Source: Nitrospinaceae bacterium UBA7883
Lineage (GTDB): Bacteria; Nitrospinota_A; UBA7883
NCBI GenBank assembly: GCA_002500605.1
Contig: DLRR01000021.1
Span: 197,559 to 261,558 of the forward strand
Direction of reading: 5' to 3'
DNA length: 64,000 nt
The stretch's first letter is position 1, and every line of letters starts with the position of its first letter. Shown one piece after another: positions 53,984-62,567 of this stretch. Made by a program: the position numbers and the translations under genes. Under the pieces are notes generated by a model. That model worked only from the letters and a program-made list of their open reading frames with translations. It was not told where the DNA came from and made no database searches.

Positions 53984-54448
53984 CTACTTATTAAGACTAG
54001 CTTCGCGGTTAACACCGACAAATGGAAATTCAACATTACCCTTGGCAACATCATCAACAGTAATGGAATATAACAGTTCATTAAAATGTATCACTAGTTT
54101 TGCCCAAAGCATTTGGGTTCTGCAATCATTAAGCTTGGAACAAGCGGGAACATCCCCCTCTTGGGTTTCGGCACACTCAGTAATGACAAGGGTTTCATCC
54201 ACAGCTCTGAAAACATCACCGATGGTTATTTTGGAGGCATCGTTTGCCAACATATAACCACCACCTGGTCCCCGAACAGATTTTACTAAATCATACTTTC
54301 TAAGCTTAACAAAAAGCTGTTCGAGATAATTTTGTGATAGGTCTTGCCGTGCAGCTACCACGGAAAGAGAGGTAGGGCTATTATTCGGCTGGCAGGCCAA
54401 GTCCACCATGGCCTGTACAGCATAGTGTCCACGGGTTGATATTTTCAT
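53984..54448 (-). CDS. Rrf2-family transcriptional regulator
   Basis: A 154-residue winged-helix regulator (STRGHYAVQAMVDLA, QNYLEQLFVKLRK, VRGPGGGYMLA) with three cysteines C92, C103 and C109 that could hold an Fe-S cluster as in IscR, though the spacing differs from the usual C-x5-C-x5-C. IscR/CymR-type members control Fe-S assembly or cysteine metabolism. As the last gene of the sulfur-transfer cluster it may sense cysteine, sulfide or Fe-S status and autoregulate; this is inference. Confidence 0.9.
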   Translation of the reverse strand: MKISTRGHYAVQAMVDLACQPNNSPTSLSVVAARQDLSQNYLEQLFVKLRKYDLVKSVRGPGGGYMLANDASKITIGDVFRAVDETLVITECAETQEGDVPACSKLNDCRTQMLWAKLVIHFNELLYSITVDDVAKGNVEFPFVGVNREASLNK

Positions 54449-54457
54449 TTTTCAAAC

Positions 54458-54703
54458 CTATTCAGTCTGTTTTTTAACAAGGAACTCCCAGTCTGTATCA
54501 TTGATCTTATGCGGGGATGAAATCAGTTGATGGCCTTCATTTTCCATACTTTTGGGCACATTACGTGTCGCAGGTTCATGATCTGTTATTATGCGAAGAA
54601 CATGACCCGTAGGCATTGTCTCTAGCTTCAACTTGGATCTTACAAAAGTGTAGGGACAAACCTCACCCCTGATATCTACTTCATCATCAACTTTAACAGA
54701 CAT
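54458..54703 (-). CDS. TusA-like sulfur-carrier protein
   Basis: An 81-residue TusA/SirA-fold protein. DIRGEVCPYTFVRSKLKLE carries the persulfide-forming C16 in the conserved CP motif. It passes sulfur as a persulfide between partners. It is encoded among DsrE/H-like proteins and a cysteine synthase, so it may take part in sulfide or thiosulfate-derived sulfur transfer. It starts 11 bases after the DsrH-like gene. Confidence 0.9.
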   Translation of the reverse strand: MSVKVDDEVDIRGEVCPYTFVRSKLKLETMPTGHVLRIITDHEPATRNVPKSMENEGHQLISSPHKINDTDWEFLVKKQTE

Positions 54704-54714
54704 TTTTGCCCTTT

Positions 54715-54990
54715 TTATAAAGTAACTATTCTTTCATGTTCCTCGATGGCCGTTACGAGACCTTGGTAATCGAGGGCATGGCAATTAGATTTAATCCTTC
54801 TCGCCTCAGCATCTTCATTTAATACAAACCAGTGATCGGGCCAAACATCAGATCCCTCTTTCTGTCTTGTATAAACACCCTCCTGAACCATTACCACTTT
54901 GTCTGCATCATCGATCAAACTGCGACACAGCATTGTTGGGCTTTGATCCAGTGGAGCAGTAATCAGCAAAAGTGTTTTTTTATTGTTCAT
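54715..54990 (-). CDS. DsrH/TusB-like protein
   Basis: A 91-residue small protein resembling DsrH/TusB (KTLLLITAPLDQSPTMLCRS, VVMVQEGVYT, then a C-terminal cysteine in IKSNCHALDYQGLV). Members form heterohexamers with DsrE and DsrF-type subunits and relay persulfide sulfur to or from TusA. Two other DsrE-superfamily-like genes lie in this operon, which supports the assignment. Similarity is judged from motif layout only. Confidence 0.65.
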   Translation of the reverse strand: MNNKKTLLLITAPLDQSPTMLCRSLIDDADKVVMVQEGVYTRQKEGSDVWPDHWFVLNEDAEARRIKSNCHALDYQGLVTAIEEHERIVTL

Positions 54991-55001
54991 TACCCTTTAA
55001 C

Positions 55002-55961
55002 CTATTTGCCGCAATTGATTAAACCAAACCCGCCTGAAGCCACATCACATTCGCATGAATCTGGCAATATAGTGACAATAACACCCTCATTTAGTGTTTT
55101 CCCTAGCTCAACAGCAGCGACTAGAGCAGCGCCTGCGCTGGACCCTATAGAAAGATTTTTTTCTTGTTCGATTCTAGAAACCATGGCGTATGCATCCTCA
55201 GTTTTGACCGTAACCTTGCCATCGAGCTTGCTTTGGTCATATATTCTGGGCACAATGGACGTTGCCATATGTTTAAGACCCTCTATTCCGTGTAAGGATT
55301 CGGCTGGCTCGATAGAGTAACACTTGATATTATCGCTAAAGCCTTTCAGTCCATAGGAAGTTCCCATAACTGTTCCAGAAGTTCCAATCCCTGCCATAAA
55401 GTGAGTTACTCTATGTTCAGTCTGCTCCCAAATTTCTGGCGCCGTACTTTGGAGATGAGCCTTCCAGTTATCGTCATTGTTGTATTGATCAGGCCAAAAG
55501 TACTGCTCCGGGTCTTTCGAGTAAACTTCTTTGGTCATACGGATAGCCCCATCGGAACTCTGCAGGGCATCAGAATAAAAAACCTCAGCATTATAATGGC
55601 TTGCCAAAAGCTGTTTTCGCGCGTTACATACATTGGCAGGCATTACTAATTTAACCTTGTAGCCCATCACGTGACCAATAAGGGCATAAGCCACACCTGT
55701 ATTACCAGATGTGGAATCAAGAATAGTCATTCCTGGTTTGAGGTTACCCCGTTTGATTCCTTCAAGTATCATGTTTAAAGCAGGCCGTGCTTTTACAGAA
55801 CCTCCGGCATTAAACCATTCTGCCTTGGCATAAATTTCCACGCCTGGGCACATTGTTTCTAAAGATTCAAAACGCATAAGTGGAGTATTGCCGATATGCT
55901 TAAAAATATCGACATTCATCTCGTCTAACTGAACCGTTGCGGTTGGAGCGAGCTTAGACAT
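55002..55961 (-). CDS. cysM: Cysteine synthase (O-acetyl- or O-phosphoserine sulfhydrylase)
   Basis: PLP enzyme replacing the leaving group of an activated serine with sulfur. IGNTPLMRFE, GGSVKARP with the PLP lysine at K57, DSTSGNTGVAYA and GIGTSGTVMG are conserved. The length is 319 residues. In this operon with a MoaD-like carrier and a MoeB-like activator it is most likely a CysM type that accepts a protein thiocarboxylate rather than free sulfide. AGAGG precedes the ATG. Confidence 0.92.
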   Translation of the reverse strand: MSKLAPTATVQLDEMNVDIFKHIGNTPLMRFESLETMCPGVEIYAKAEWFNAGGSVKARPALNMILEGIKRGNLKPGMTILDSTSGNTGVAYALIGHVMGYKVKLVMPANVCNARKQLLASHYNAEVFYSDALQSSDGAIRMTKEVYSKDPEQYFWPDQYNNDDNWKAHLQSTAPEIWEQTEHRVTHFMAGIGTSGTVMGTSYGLKGFSDNIKCYSIEPAESLHGIEGLKHMATSIVPRIYDQSKLDGKVTVKTEDAYAMVSRIEQEKNLSIGSSAGAALVAAVELGKTLNEGVIVTILPDSCECDVASGGFGLINCGK

Positions 55962-55972
55962 CGTTACCTCTT

Positions 55973-56413
55973 CTAATTAATAATAATATCATTAGCTGTC
56001 ATCATCTCCTCGATATCAAGATTGCTGAGGAGTTTAAATATAAATTTGGAGTACACTAGACTCCTTTCGTCAACTGAAAATTTAGAAACACAAAGCACAA
56101 CACTGAGAGCACTTAGTGTTTCAAGATGCTTATCTATTTCAAGACTTGTTTTGCTTTTATCTGTTCCAAGTCCCACATAAGCGCCGTTGTCTATCATAAG
56201 CACAGACAACGTGTTATTTTCTTCAAGAGTCAATCCAACGCACATGCGTAGTTTTTCAGCTACGCTAAAGCCTGGTGGGTCAGCTATAATAACTAAAATA
56301 TTCTTTTTGCCAAATTTCCTGAGTTGTTCTGTTTCTGACTCCGTATTTTTCCCAAAAACCTGATGTAGCATGTGTTGTCCACGATTAAGTTTTTGAACTT
56401 TTTTCTTAGTCAT
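55973..56413 (-). CDS. DsrE/F-superfamily-like protein
   Basis: A 146-residue protein; the region from about residue 37 (NILVIIADPPGFSVAEKLR) through SVLMIDNGAYVGL reads like a DsrE/DsrF fold (alternating strands and helices, NGAYVG). It has two cysteines, in RMCVGL and VVLCVSK. The N-terminal 36 residues are basic and extra. It probably partners with the two other small DsrE-like proteins. The assignment is by pattern, not certain. Confidence 0.6.
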   Translation of the reverse strand: MTKKKVQKLNRGQHMLHQVFGKNTESETEQLRKFGKKNILVIIADPPGFSVAEKLRMCVGLTLEENNTLSVLMIDNGAYVGLGTDKSKTSLEIDKHLETLSALSVVLCVSKFSVDERSLVYSKFIFKLLSNLDIEEMMTANDIIIN

Positions 56414-56414
56414 T

Positions 56415-56726
56415 CTATCCTCTGATAAAACTTATAACCCGGTCATATTCATTTGCCATCACGGATAAATCATATTGACTCCCACTTAACACTCCATCAA
56501 CATTTCCAGGGGCGCCAAGTTTCTCACGACTATGCTCGCAAGCAGTTATTTGCACATCGTCTGATATAAGACCAATGAAATCTTCCCTTGTAAGGTTTAA
56601 CACCCCTTTTCCCATTATGAAAACAGAAACCTCATGGCCTCTCCCACGGGCGATTTTAGCGGTATTTACCAGCGTCGAAATAGCCCCACTGTTAGGAGAT
56701 GCGTGGACAACAAAAAGTATTTTCAT
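56415..56726 (-). CDS. DsrE-like protein
   Basis: Start chosen at MKILFVVHASPNSGA, the usual N-terminal strand of the family (103 residues); an ATG five codons earlier (56741) is possible and neither has a clear ribosome-binding site. EVSVFIMGKGVLNL and a cysteine in VQITACEHSREKLG, at the position of the active cysteine of DsrE proteins, support the call. It is encoded between a MoeB-like enzyme and the DsrF-like gene, 2 bases from the latter. Confidence 0.75.
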   Translation of the reverse strand: MKILFVVHASPNSGAISTLVNTAKIARGRGHEVSVFIMGKGVLNLTREDFIGLISDDVQITACEHSREKLGAPGNVDGVLSGSQYDLSVMANEYDRVISFIRG

Positions 56727-56758
56727 AGTTAACCCATCCAAATGTTTCTAACCTTTCC

Positions 56759-57565
56759 TTATTCCGGGGCTACTCCACAAAAGTGTTCGTAATCAATTAA
56801 TTTATGAATAGTAGGATTATCGCCACATACAGGGCAGCTTGGATCCCGCCTAATATTTAGCTTGCGGTGATCTACCGTCAAGGCGTTATACATTAGCAAC
56901 TTGCCAATGAGCTGATCACCCTTTCCGATGATTTCCTTTATTACCTCTACCGCCTGTAACGTTCCTATAACTCCAGCCAAAACCCCCAAAACCCCGGCTT
57001 CTTGGCAGCTTGGCGCCAAGCTTGGTGGTGGAGGCTCAGGATAAAGGCATCGGTAACAAGGACCCACCCTTGTTTTAAACACGGTTACCTGCCCATCAAA
57101 CCTAAAAATAGAACCATGCACGTTAACCTTATTAAACATTACACATGCATCATTTACTAGGTAACGAGTTGGGAAATTGTCAGAACCATCTACTATGATT
57201 TTCCAATCCTGGAAAATTTCCTTCACATTAGCAGTCGATAGTCTCTCATCATAGGTGGTTACCTTGATATCCGAGTTAAGCTTTTCTATAAATCGTTTTG
57301 CACTTTCAGTTTTTTTCAATCCGACATTATCGGAGCTGTGTATTACCTGTCTCTGCAAATTAGACATTTCAACCACATCAAAATCCACAATGCCTATGTT
57401 CCCCACACCTGCTGCTGCTAAATACTGAAGAACTGGAGAACCAAGACCACCAGCCCCCAAGCATAAAACCTTTGCATCGAGCAGTTTTTCTTGCCCAATA
57501 CCACCGACTTCTGGGAGAATAATATGTCTGCTGTATCTATAAATTTGTTCGTCGGTAAAACCCAC
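56759..57565 (-). CDS. MoeB/ThiF-like adenylyltransferase (sulfur-carrier activator)
   Basis: Adenylates the C-terminal glycine of a ubiquitin-fold carrier as the first step of thiocarboxylate formation. Rossmann loop LGAGGLGSPVLQYLAAAG, RQVIHS, zinc-site CYRC and CPVCG are conserved. A GTG at 57601 overlaps the MoaD-like gene, but the GTG at 57565 (AAAGG about 8 bases before; N-terminus GFTDEQIYRYSRHI) gives the usual family start and is chosen, 268 residues. There is no C-terminal rhodanese domain, so the sulfur donor is separate. Confidence 0.9.
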   Translation of the reverse strand: MGFTDEQIYRYSRHIILPEVGGIGQEKLLDAKVLCLGAGGLGSPVLQYLAAAGVGNIGIVDFDVVEMSNLQRQVIHSSDNVGLKKTESAKRFIEKLNSDIKVTTYDERLSTANVKEIFQDWKIIVDGSDNFPTRYLVNDACVMFNKVNVHGSIFRFDGQVTVFKTRVGPCYRCLYPEPPPPSLAPSCQEAGVLGVLAGVIGTLQAVEVIKEIIGKGDQLIGKLLMYNALTVDHRKLNIRRDPSCPVCGDNPTIHKLIDYEHFCGVAPE

Positions 57566-57578
57566 CTTACTAGCCTTT

Positions 57579-57872
57579 CTATATCTGTTTGCCAAGACCA
57601 CCAGCGATAGCAGGAATTACTGAAATGCTATCGCCATCATTTAGATTGGTTTCCTCTCCATCCAAGAAACGGATGTCTTCTTCATTAACATAGATGTTGA
57701 TAAACCTCCGAAGCTGGCCTTCATCATCATAGAGCCGCTCTTTAAATCCAGGATAGTCTGATTCTAAATTACTAAGCATGTCTTTTATTGTTTTACCACT
57801 ACCATTAACTTCATCCTTGTTGTTAGTAAGTTTTTGAAGTGGCGTTGGGATACGAATCTTTACTGTTGCCAT
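57579..57872 (-). CDS. MoaD/CysO-like sulfur-carrier protein with C-terminal extension
   Basis: A 97-residue ubiquitin-fold carrier (VKIRIPTPLQKLT, FINIYVNEEDIRFL, DGDSISVIPAIAGG). The di-glycine (G91-G92) that would carry the thiocarboxylate is followed by five more residues (LGKQI) before the stop. The frame is clear, with TAG directly after. It is upstream of the activating enzyme. Function as a CysO-like carrier for cysteine synthesis, rather than molybdopterin, is suggested by cysM in the same operon. Confidence 0.88.
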   Translation of the reverse strand: MATVKIRIPTPLQKLTNNKDEVNGSGKTIKDMLSNLESDYPGFKERLYDDEGQLRRFINIYVNEEDIRFLDGEETNLNDGDSISVIPAIAGGLGKQI

Positions 57873-57948
57873 AGCTTTGCTACTCTCTCTTTAAATATCC
57901 AATATCATGGAATAAAATGTTCGGCACCGCCCAACATTGGGTAGGCCA

Positions 57949-59178
57949 TTACAAATCCTTTTCTATTTCTTTAAAAATGGAAAGCTTGGGCTCTATAACC
58001 ACTGGTGAATTTAAATGATCCTCAACAGCTTCCGTGGTTTTTAAGCCTTGCCCAGTAATGGAAATAACTGTTACCTCATCCTTTTTTATTCTTCCCTGCT
58101 CACAGAGCTTCTTAGTGACACCAACACATACGCCTCCTGCAGTCTCAGTAAAAATACCTTCCGTTTCAGCCAGAAGCATTATTCCATCAACAATCTCTTG
58201 GTCATTAACATCTTCGCCCCAGCCATTCGTTTGACCAACTACCTTAATCCCGTAGTAGCCGTCAGCAGGATTTCCGATTGCTATTGATTTTGCGATAGTT
58301 TTTGGCTTCACAGGTTTAAAGTCCTCCATACCGGCCTTGATTGCTGTAGTGACAGGACTACATCCAGTTGCTTGTGCTGCAAAAATCTTACTGTTTGCCT
58401 TATCGATGATCCCTAAACCTTCAAACTCTTTAAAAGCCTTATGGATTTTAGTGATTAGAGAGGAGCCAGCGACAGGCACAATTACATTATCTGGTGCCGC
58501 CCAACCAAGCTGCTCAGCAATTTCATATCCAAAAGTTTTCGAGCCATCACCATAGTAAGGACGAATATTTATATTTACAAATGCCCAGTTGAAAACAGCG
58601 GCTACCTCCGAACAAAATCGATTCACATCGTCATAGGAACCATTAATACCTATTAGCTTGGTACCATAAACAGATGTGCCCAACACCTTGGTTAATTCCA
58701 AATCATGAGGAATAAAAACATAACTCTTCATTCCTGCACTTGCTGCGTGAGCAGCCACAGAGTTAGCCAGGTTCCCTGTGGAGGCACAAGCAACAGTATC
58801 ATACCCAAACTCACGAGCCTTATTAACCGCAGCAGCCACAACCCTGTCTTTAAAGCTAAGCGTTGGATGGCATACTGAATCATTTTTTATATAAAGGTTA
58901 TTTAAGCCCAGCTCTTTGCCAAGATTTTTTGCTCTAACCAAGGGAGTGAACCCATTATGCAAACCTACAGTGGGCTCGCTATCAATCGGGATAAGCTCCC
59001 GATAACGCCACATGTTTGCAGGACGAGACTCAATCACATCACGTGTTAATGCAAGCTTAATCTCATCATAGTTATATTTAACCTCTAGAGGACCAAAACA
59101 AAACTCACATACATGCACTGGTTCTGCAGGGTATTCCCGCCCGCATTCGCGGCATTTTAAACCTAGCGTAAAACTCAT
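57949..59178 (-). CDS. thrC: Threonine synthase
   Basis: PLP-dependent conversion of O-phosphohomoserine to threonine. The N-terminal zinc-ribbon-like segment (CRECGREYP, CEFCFGPLE) precedes the catalytic domain with SFKDRVVAAAV (PLP lysine) and ACASTGNLANSVAAHAAS. The length is 409 residues. It is the first gene of the leftward sulfur-transfer operon; the next gene lies 76 bases downstream. Confidence 0.95.
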   Translation of the reverse strand: MSFTLGLKCRECGREYPAEPVHVCEFCFGPLEVKYNYDEIKLALTRDVIESRPANMWRYRELIPIDSEPTVGLHNGFTPLVRAKNLGKELGLNNLYIKNDSVCHPTLSFKDRVVAAAVNKAREFGYDTVACASTGNLANSVAAHAASAGMKSYVFIPHDLELTKVLGTSVYGTKLIGINGSYDDVNRFCSEVAAVFNWAFVNINIRPYYGDGSKTFGYEIAEQLGWAAPDNVIVPVAGSSLITKIHKAFKEFEGLGIIDKANSKIFAAQATGCSPVTTAIKAGMEDFKPVKPKTIAKSIAIGNPADGYYGIKVVGQTNGWGEDVNDQEIVDGIMLLAETEGIFTETAGGVCVGVTKKLCEQGRIKKDEVTVISITGQGLKTTEAVEDHLNSPVVIEPKLSIFKEIEKDL

Positions 59179-59578
59179 CGACCTGCCTAAATTAAAGGTT
59201 CCAACGATCTGGATATATTCATAAAAAATTTAACTAACTGTAGATTTAGCAGCAATTAAGAGCAAACCAACATGACCACTTTTTTTATGACCACCAAAAT
59301 AAACATTATCGTAATGGCCAGTCCGTTAACTATGACCCTTATAATCAACGGTTTTTAAACTTCAACTAAAAATACCTTAGTGTTTCAGTACGGTATTTGA
59401 TTTCAGATTATGAAAACCTACTATTTTTGTCAACTATTATCAATTAAAAAATTGAGCAACCTAGACTTGGCTCCTGGATGGCGAAGAACTGGGCATCGTT
59501 TAGAGTTGTCACTATTTTGTTAAATGAAAGGTCCAAAAATTAAGGGTACTTTGCGCATTTGAAGTTATACTAGGCAAC
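59179..59578. other. Divergent thrC/larE intergenic region with ATGACC repeats
   Basis: The 400 bases hold no gene I can support. ATGACCAC occurs twice in direct orientation (59272-59279 and 59287-59294) and ATGACCC once more at 59332-59338, on the thrC side. A hairpin with TCAATT/AATTGA arms lies at 59440-59455. TATACT (59566-59571) lies 7 bases before the larE ATG, which would give a nearly leaderless larE mRNA. Confidence 0.35.
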
Positions 59579-60418
59579 ATGGGTGCAAAAACTACTGACC
59601 AAAAAGTTACTTGGTTAAAATCTGAAATTGCGTCGCTTGGTTCTATCCTAGTTGCCTTCTCTGGAGGTGTTGACAGTACTTACCTGCTAAAGATTTGTTA
59701 CGATACCTTAAATCCTGTTGGCGGACGGCTCCTTGGTGTAACAGCCAATTCGTCAACCTACCCAGCGCGAGAGTTGGGCGAAGCCATAGAGCTCGCCAGC
59801 CACATTGGAATAGAGCACAAAATAATAAATTCTGAAGAACTAAACATTGCTGGTTATTCTGAAAATCCCGTGAACAGATGTTATCACTGCAAAAATGAGC
59901 TGTTTAACAAGTTGACACTACTTGCACAAGATGAAGGAATAACCGCGGTTGTCGATGGCTCAAACGCAGAAGATTTGACAGACTATAGGCCTGGCTCGGA
60001 AGCTGCACGGGAACATTCTGTAAGAAGCCTGCTGCAAGAAGCAGGGCTCACTAAAGAAGAGATCAGAAACCAGTCCCGTAACTTAGGATTGCCCACATGG
60101 AACAAACCGGCGTTTGCCTGTTTGGCTTCGCGATTCCCATATGGTGAGAATATTACAGCTGAAAAGTTGCAAATGGTAGACGAAGCTGAGCAGTTTTTGC
60201 GTGACCTTGGATTTGGACAGCACAGGGTAAGGCACCACGGAGGTATCGCAAGAATTGAACTAACAGCAGACGACATAACCAAGGCTGTGCAGACAGAAAT
60301 GGCGCAACTTATTTATAAAGAGTTTCAGAAGATTGGATTTATCTACATTGCCGTTGACTTGCTTGGCTACCGCGCTGGAAGTTTAAACGAGGCGTTGTCA
60401 ACACTTACCTCCAGTTAA
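59579..60418 (+). CDS. larE: LarE-type ATP-dependent sulfur insertase
   Basis: A PP-loop ATPase that supplies sulfur in nickel-pincer-nucleotide cofactor synthesis. SGGVDS (residues 28-33) is the PP-loop. Cysteines C101 and C104 (RCYHC) and C181 (ACLASRFPYG) match the three-cysteine type reported to bind a [4Fe-4S] cluster and use it for catalytic sulfur transfer, as opposed to the single-cysteine sacrificial form. The length is 279 residues. larB, larC and larA are not in the window. cooS follows in the same direction after 190 bases. Confidence 0.9.
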   Translation: MGAKTTDQKVTWLKSEIASLGSILVAFSGGVDSTYLLKICYDTLNPVGGRLLGVTANSSTYPARELGEAIELASHIGIEHKIINSEELNIAGYSENPVNRCYHCKNELFNKLTLLAQDEGITAVVDGSNAEDLTDYRPGSEAAREHSVRSLLQEAGLTKEEIRNQSRNLGLPTWNKPAFACLASRFPYGENITAEKLQMVDEAEQFLRDLGFGQHRVRHHGGIARIELTADDITKAVQTEMAQLIYKEFQKIGFIYIAVDLLGYRAGSLNEALSTLTSS

Positions 60419-60442
60419 AATAGAGATAGTCTAAATATTTAG

Positions 60443-60471
60443 TTGACTTTTATTTGCCAAGAACACATAAT
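60443..60471 (+). promoter_or_regulatory. Promoter of cooS
   Basis: TTGACT (60443-60448), a 17-base spacer, then CATAAT (60466-60471). The leader to the cooS ATG would be about 130 bases and contains a CTGCC/GGCAG hairpin. No CooA-type TGTCA-N6-CGACA site is seen. Confidence 0.5.
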
Positions 60472-60608
60472 TGCCAAAACATGTAGATTTTTTACATCTT
60501 TTAAAGGGGATACAAATTTTGGAATAAACTAGAGCTTTACCAACCCTGCCTGCCTAACGGCAGTAAGTTAAAACTCTATAGTTTCATAAATTTAATATAA
60601 ATGAAGTT

Positions 60609-62525
60609 ATGAATAAACCAAAAACGATAAGCATAGCCTCACACCAAGACCAACAAAGCCGAGAAATGCACGAATTTGTCTTTGAACAAGGGATGTCAAC
60701 AGTGTTTGAAAGGTTTGAGGCACAGCAACCGCAATGTCAATATTGTAAACAGGGCCTTAGTTGCCAACTTTGTTCTGACGGACCTTGCAGAATAAGCCCA
60801 AAATCTCCACTTGGAGTATGTGGGGTATCCGGCGATGTTATTGTAGCTAGAAATCTTTTACAACTTGCCACTATAGGTACAGCTGCTAACAATTATCAAC
60901 TACGCAACTTGGCAAAAACTCTCAAGTCCATCGGGGAGGGAAGTTCGTCGGTGAAAATAAAAGATGAGGAAAAGTTACGCAGGATGTGTATGGCTCTTGG
61001 TCAAGATCATGAAAAACCGATAAACGAACTTGCGGTTTTTTTCGCAGACTTTATGCTCACTGAAATTGGTAAACAAGACGATTCACCTCTAGTTCTCATG
61101 GATCTTTTTGCCGTCGAGCAACGCAAGGCTGTTTGGAAAAAAGAAGATCTTTACTCGTCCGGCCCAAGCTCTGAAATTCTTACGGCACTAACTAAGTGTA
61201 TGACCAATATCAGCAATGATCCCATTGACCTCATAAATGCTTGTCTCAGACTGGGCCTTGCTAACGAATACGCTGGACTGTGGGGGATTACAGTTATCCA
61301 AGACATTCTTATGGGAACTGCGGATCTTTCAGAAGGTGACACCAACATTGCTTGCATAGACCCAGACACAGTAAATATAGTAGCAAATGGCCACCAACCA
61401 TTGTTTGCGGCAATCATCATGGATATGGCCAACAGCGATACCTTTCAAACAGCAGCCCGTGATGCAGGGGCAAAAGGCATCAAACTCTATGGCTCTTTGT
61501 GCGCCGGTCAGCAGCTTTTTAATGTTGCAGAACGGGAAGAGTACAAAGATATTTTTGGGGGTCAGCTTGGCAACTGGATACAGGAAGAGCTTTTTATTGC
61601 CACTGGCGCAGTTGACCTCTTCCTGATGGACTTTAACTGTTCAGTCCCAACCTTGAAAGACTATTCGGAGAAGTTCGGTACAAAGTTATTGAGCATCGAT
61701 CCTTCAGTGAGGTTTCCTGATGTAGAGAGCATGGACTTTGATCCAAAGCAGGCTGAAACGCAGGCAAAAAAGGTGCTAGTGGATGCAACTGAACAATTTA
61801 GAGCAAGGAAATTAGACCCTTCTAGGGTGATTACCATTCCTGAGAGGCAGACCAGTTCAAGAGCTATTGCAGGTTATACAACAGAAACAGTACTAAAAAT
61901 GTTTGGAAACGACATCAACACATATATTGAACATATGAAGGAAGGCTCTATCGTTGGTGCTGTAGCCGTTGCCGGATGCACAACTGTACGTGGAGGCCAG
62001 GCTGGTAAAGCTATTGAGGAGCTTACATTGCAACTGATCAGGCGAAATATTATGGTGATAGGAGCAGGGTGCTGTTCCTCCACTCACCAGAACCTTGGTA
62101 TGTCCACTAGGGATATGGCAAAACTAGCAGGCCCGAAACTAAAAGCGATCTGCGAAAAGTATGATGTTCCTCCAATCGTTTCGTATGGTTCATGTACAGA
62201 TGTTGGCAAAATACTCGATACTGTTGCGGCATTGGCATGGACCATCGGCTGCGATGTAAGTGAATTACCGGTAGCCGCGGCAGTTCCCGAATACATGGAG
62301 CAAAAGGCAATAGCAGATATTTTTACTGCTTTAGCTTTTGGGTTATTAACATATGTTTCACCAGATCCCTTAATAAGAGGAAGCCAAATAGTTACTGATT
62401 ATCTCACGGAGGGAATGGTTGATATTACTGGCGGCAGAATGCTACTAGAAGAAGATCCGGTTAAAGCAGCTGATGTTATTGAAGCCCATATAATTAACAG
62501 AAGGCAGGTAATCAACTTTGATTAG
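60609..62525 (+). CDS. cooS: Divergent anaerobic CO dehydrogenase catalytic subunit
   Basis: A 638-residue Ni-Fe CODH. C-cluster ligands are all present: H262 (NGHQP), C298, C344, C457, C488 and C529, with the conserved lysine K566 (EQKA). C52, C55, C60 and C71 fit the B-cluster. C43-x2-C46 in place of the usual C-x7-C predicts a [2Fe-2S] D-cluster as in Desulfovibrio vulgaris CODH. The histidine string that usually follows ARN (AHSDHG) reads ANNYQL here, so the proton-relay histidines are missing, and motif contexts such as GSLCAGQQ and GCTTVRGG are unusual. No cooC, cooF or acs genes are nearby. Confidence 0.92.
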   Translation: MNKPKTISIASHQDQQSREMHEFVFEQGMSTVFERFEAQQPQCQYCKQGLSCQLCSDGPCRISPKSPLGVCGVSGDVIVARNLLQLATIGTAANNYQLRNLAKTLKSIGEGSSSVKIKDEEKLRRMCMALGQDHEKPINELAVFFADFMLTEIGKQDDSPLVLMDLFAVEQRKAVWKKEDLYSSGPSSEILTALTKCMTNISNDPIDLINACLRLGLANEYAGLWGITVIQDILMGTADLSEGDTNIACIDPDTVNIVANGHQPLFAAIIMDMANSDTFQTAARDAGAKGIKLYGSLCAGQQLFNVAEREEYKDIFGGQLGNWIQEELFIATGAVDLFLMDFNCSVPTLKDYSEKFGTKLLSIDPSVRFPDVESMDFDPKQAETQAKKVLVDATEQFRARKLDPSRVITIPERQTSSRAIAGYTTETVLKMFGNDINTYIEHMKEGSIVGAVAVAGCTTVRGGQAGKAIEELTLQLIRRNIMVIGAGCCSSTHQNLGMSTRDMAKLAGPKLKAICEKYDVPPIVSYGSCTDVGKILDTVAALAWTIGCDVSELPVAAAVPEYMEQKAIADIFTALAFGLLTYVSPDPLIRGSQIVTDYLTEGMVDITGGRMLLEEDPVKAADVIEAHIINRRQVINFD

Positions 62526-62567
62526 CCAACTGTAGTTAAATAATTGATTTAAAGAGGGAGAAGGTCA

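Noticed and set aside
59179..59578. Replication origin at the strand switch
   Set aside because: No consensus DnaA boxes are seen; it looks like an ordinary divergent promoter region.
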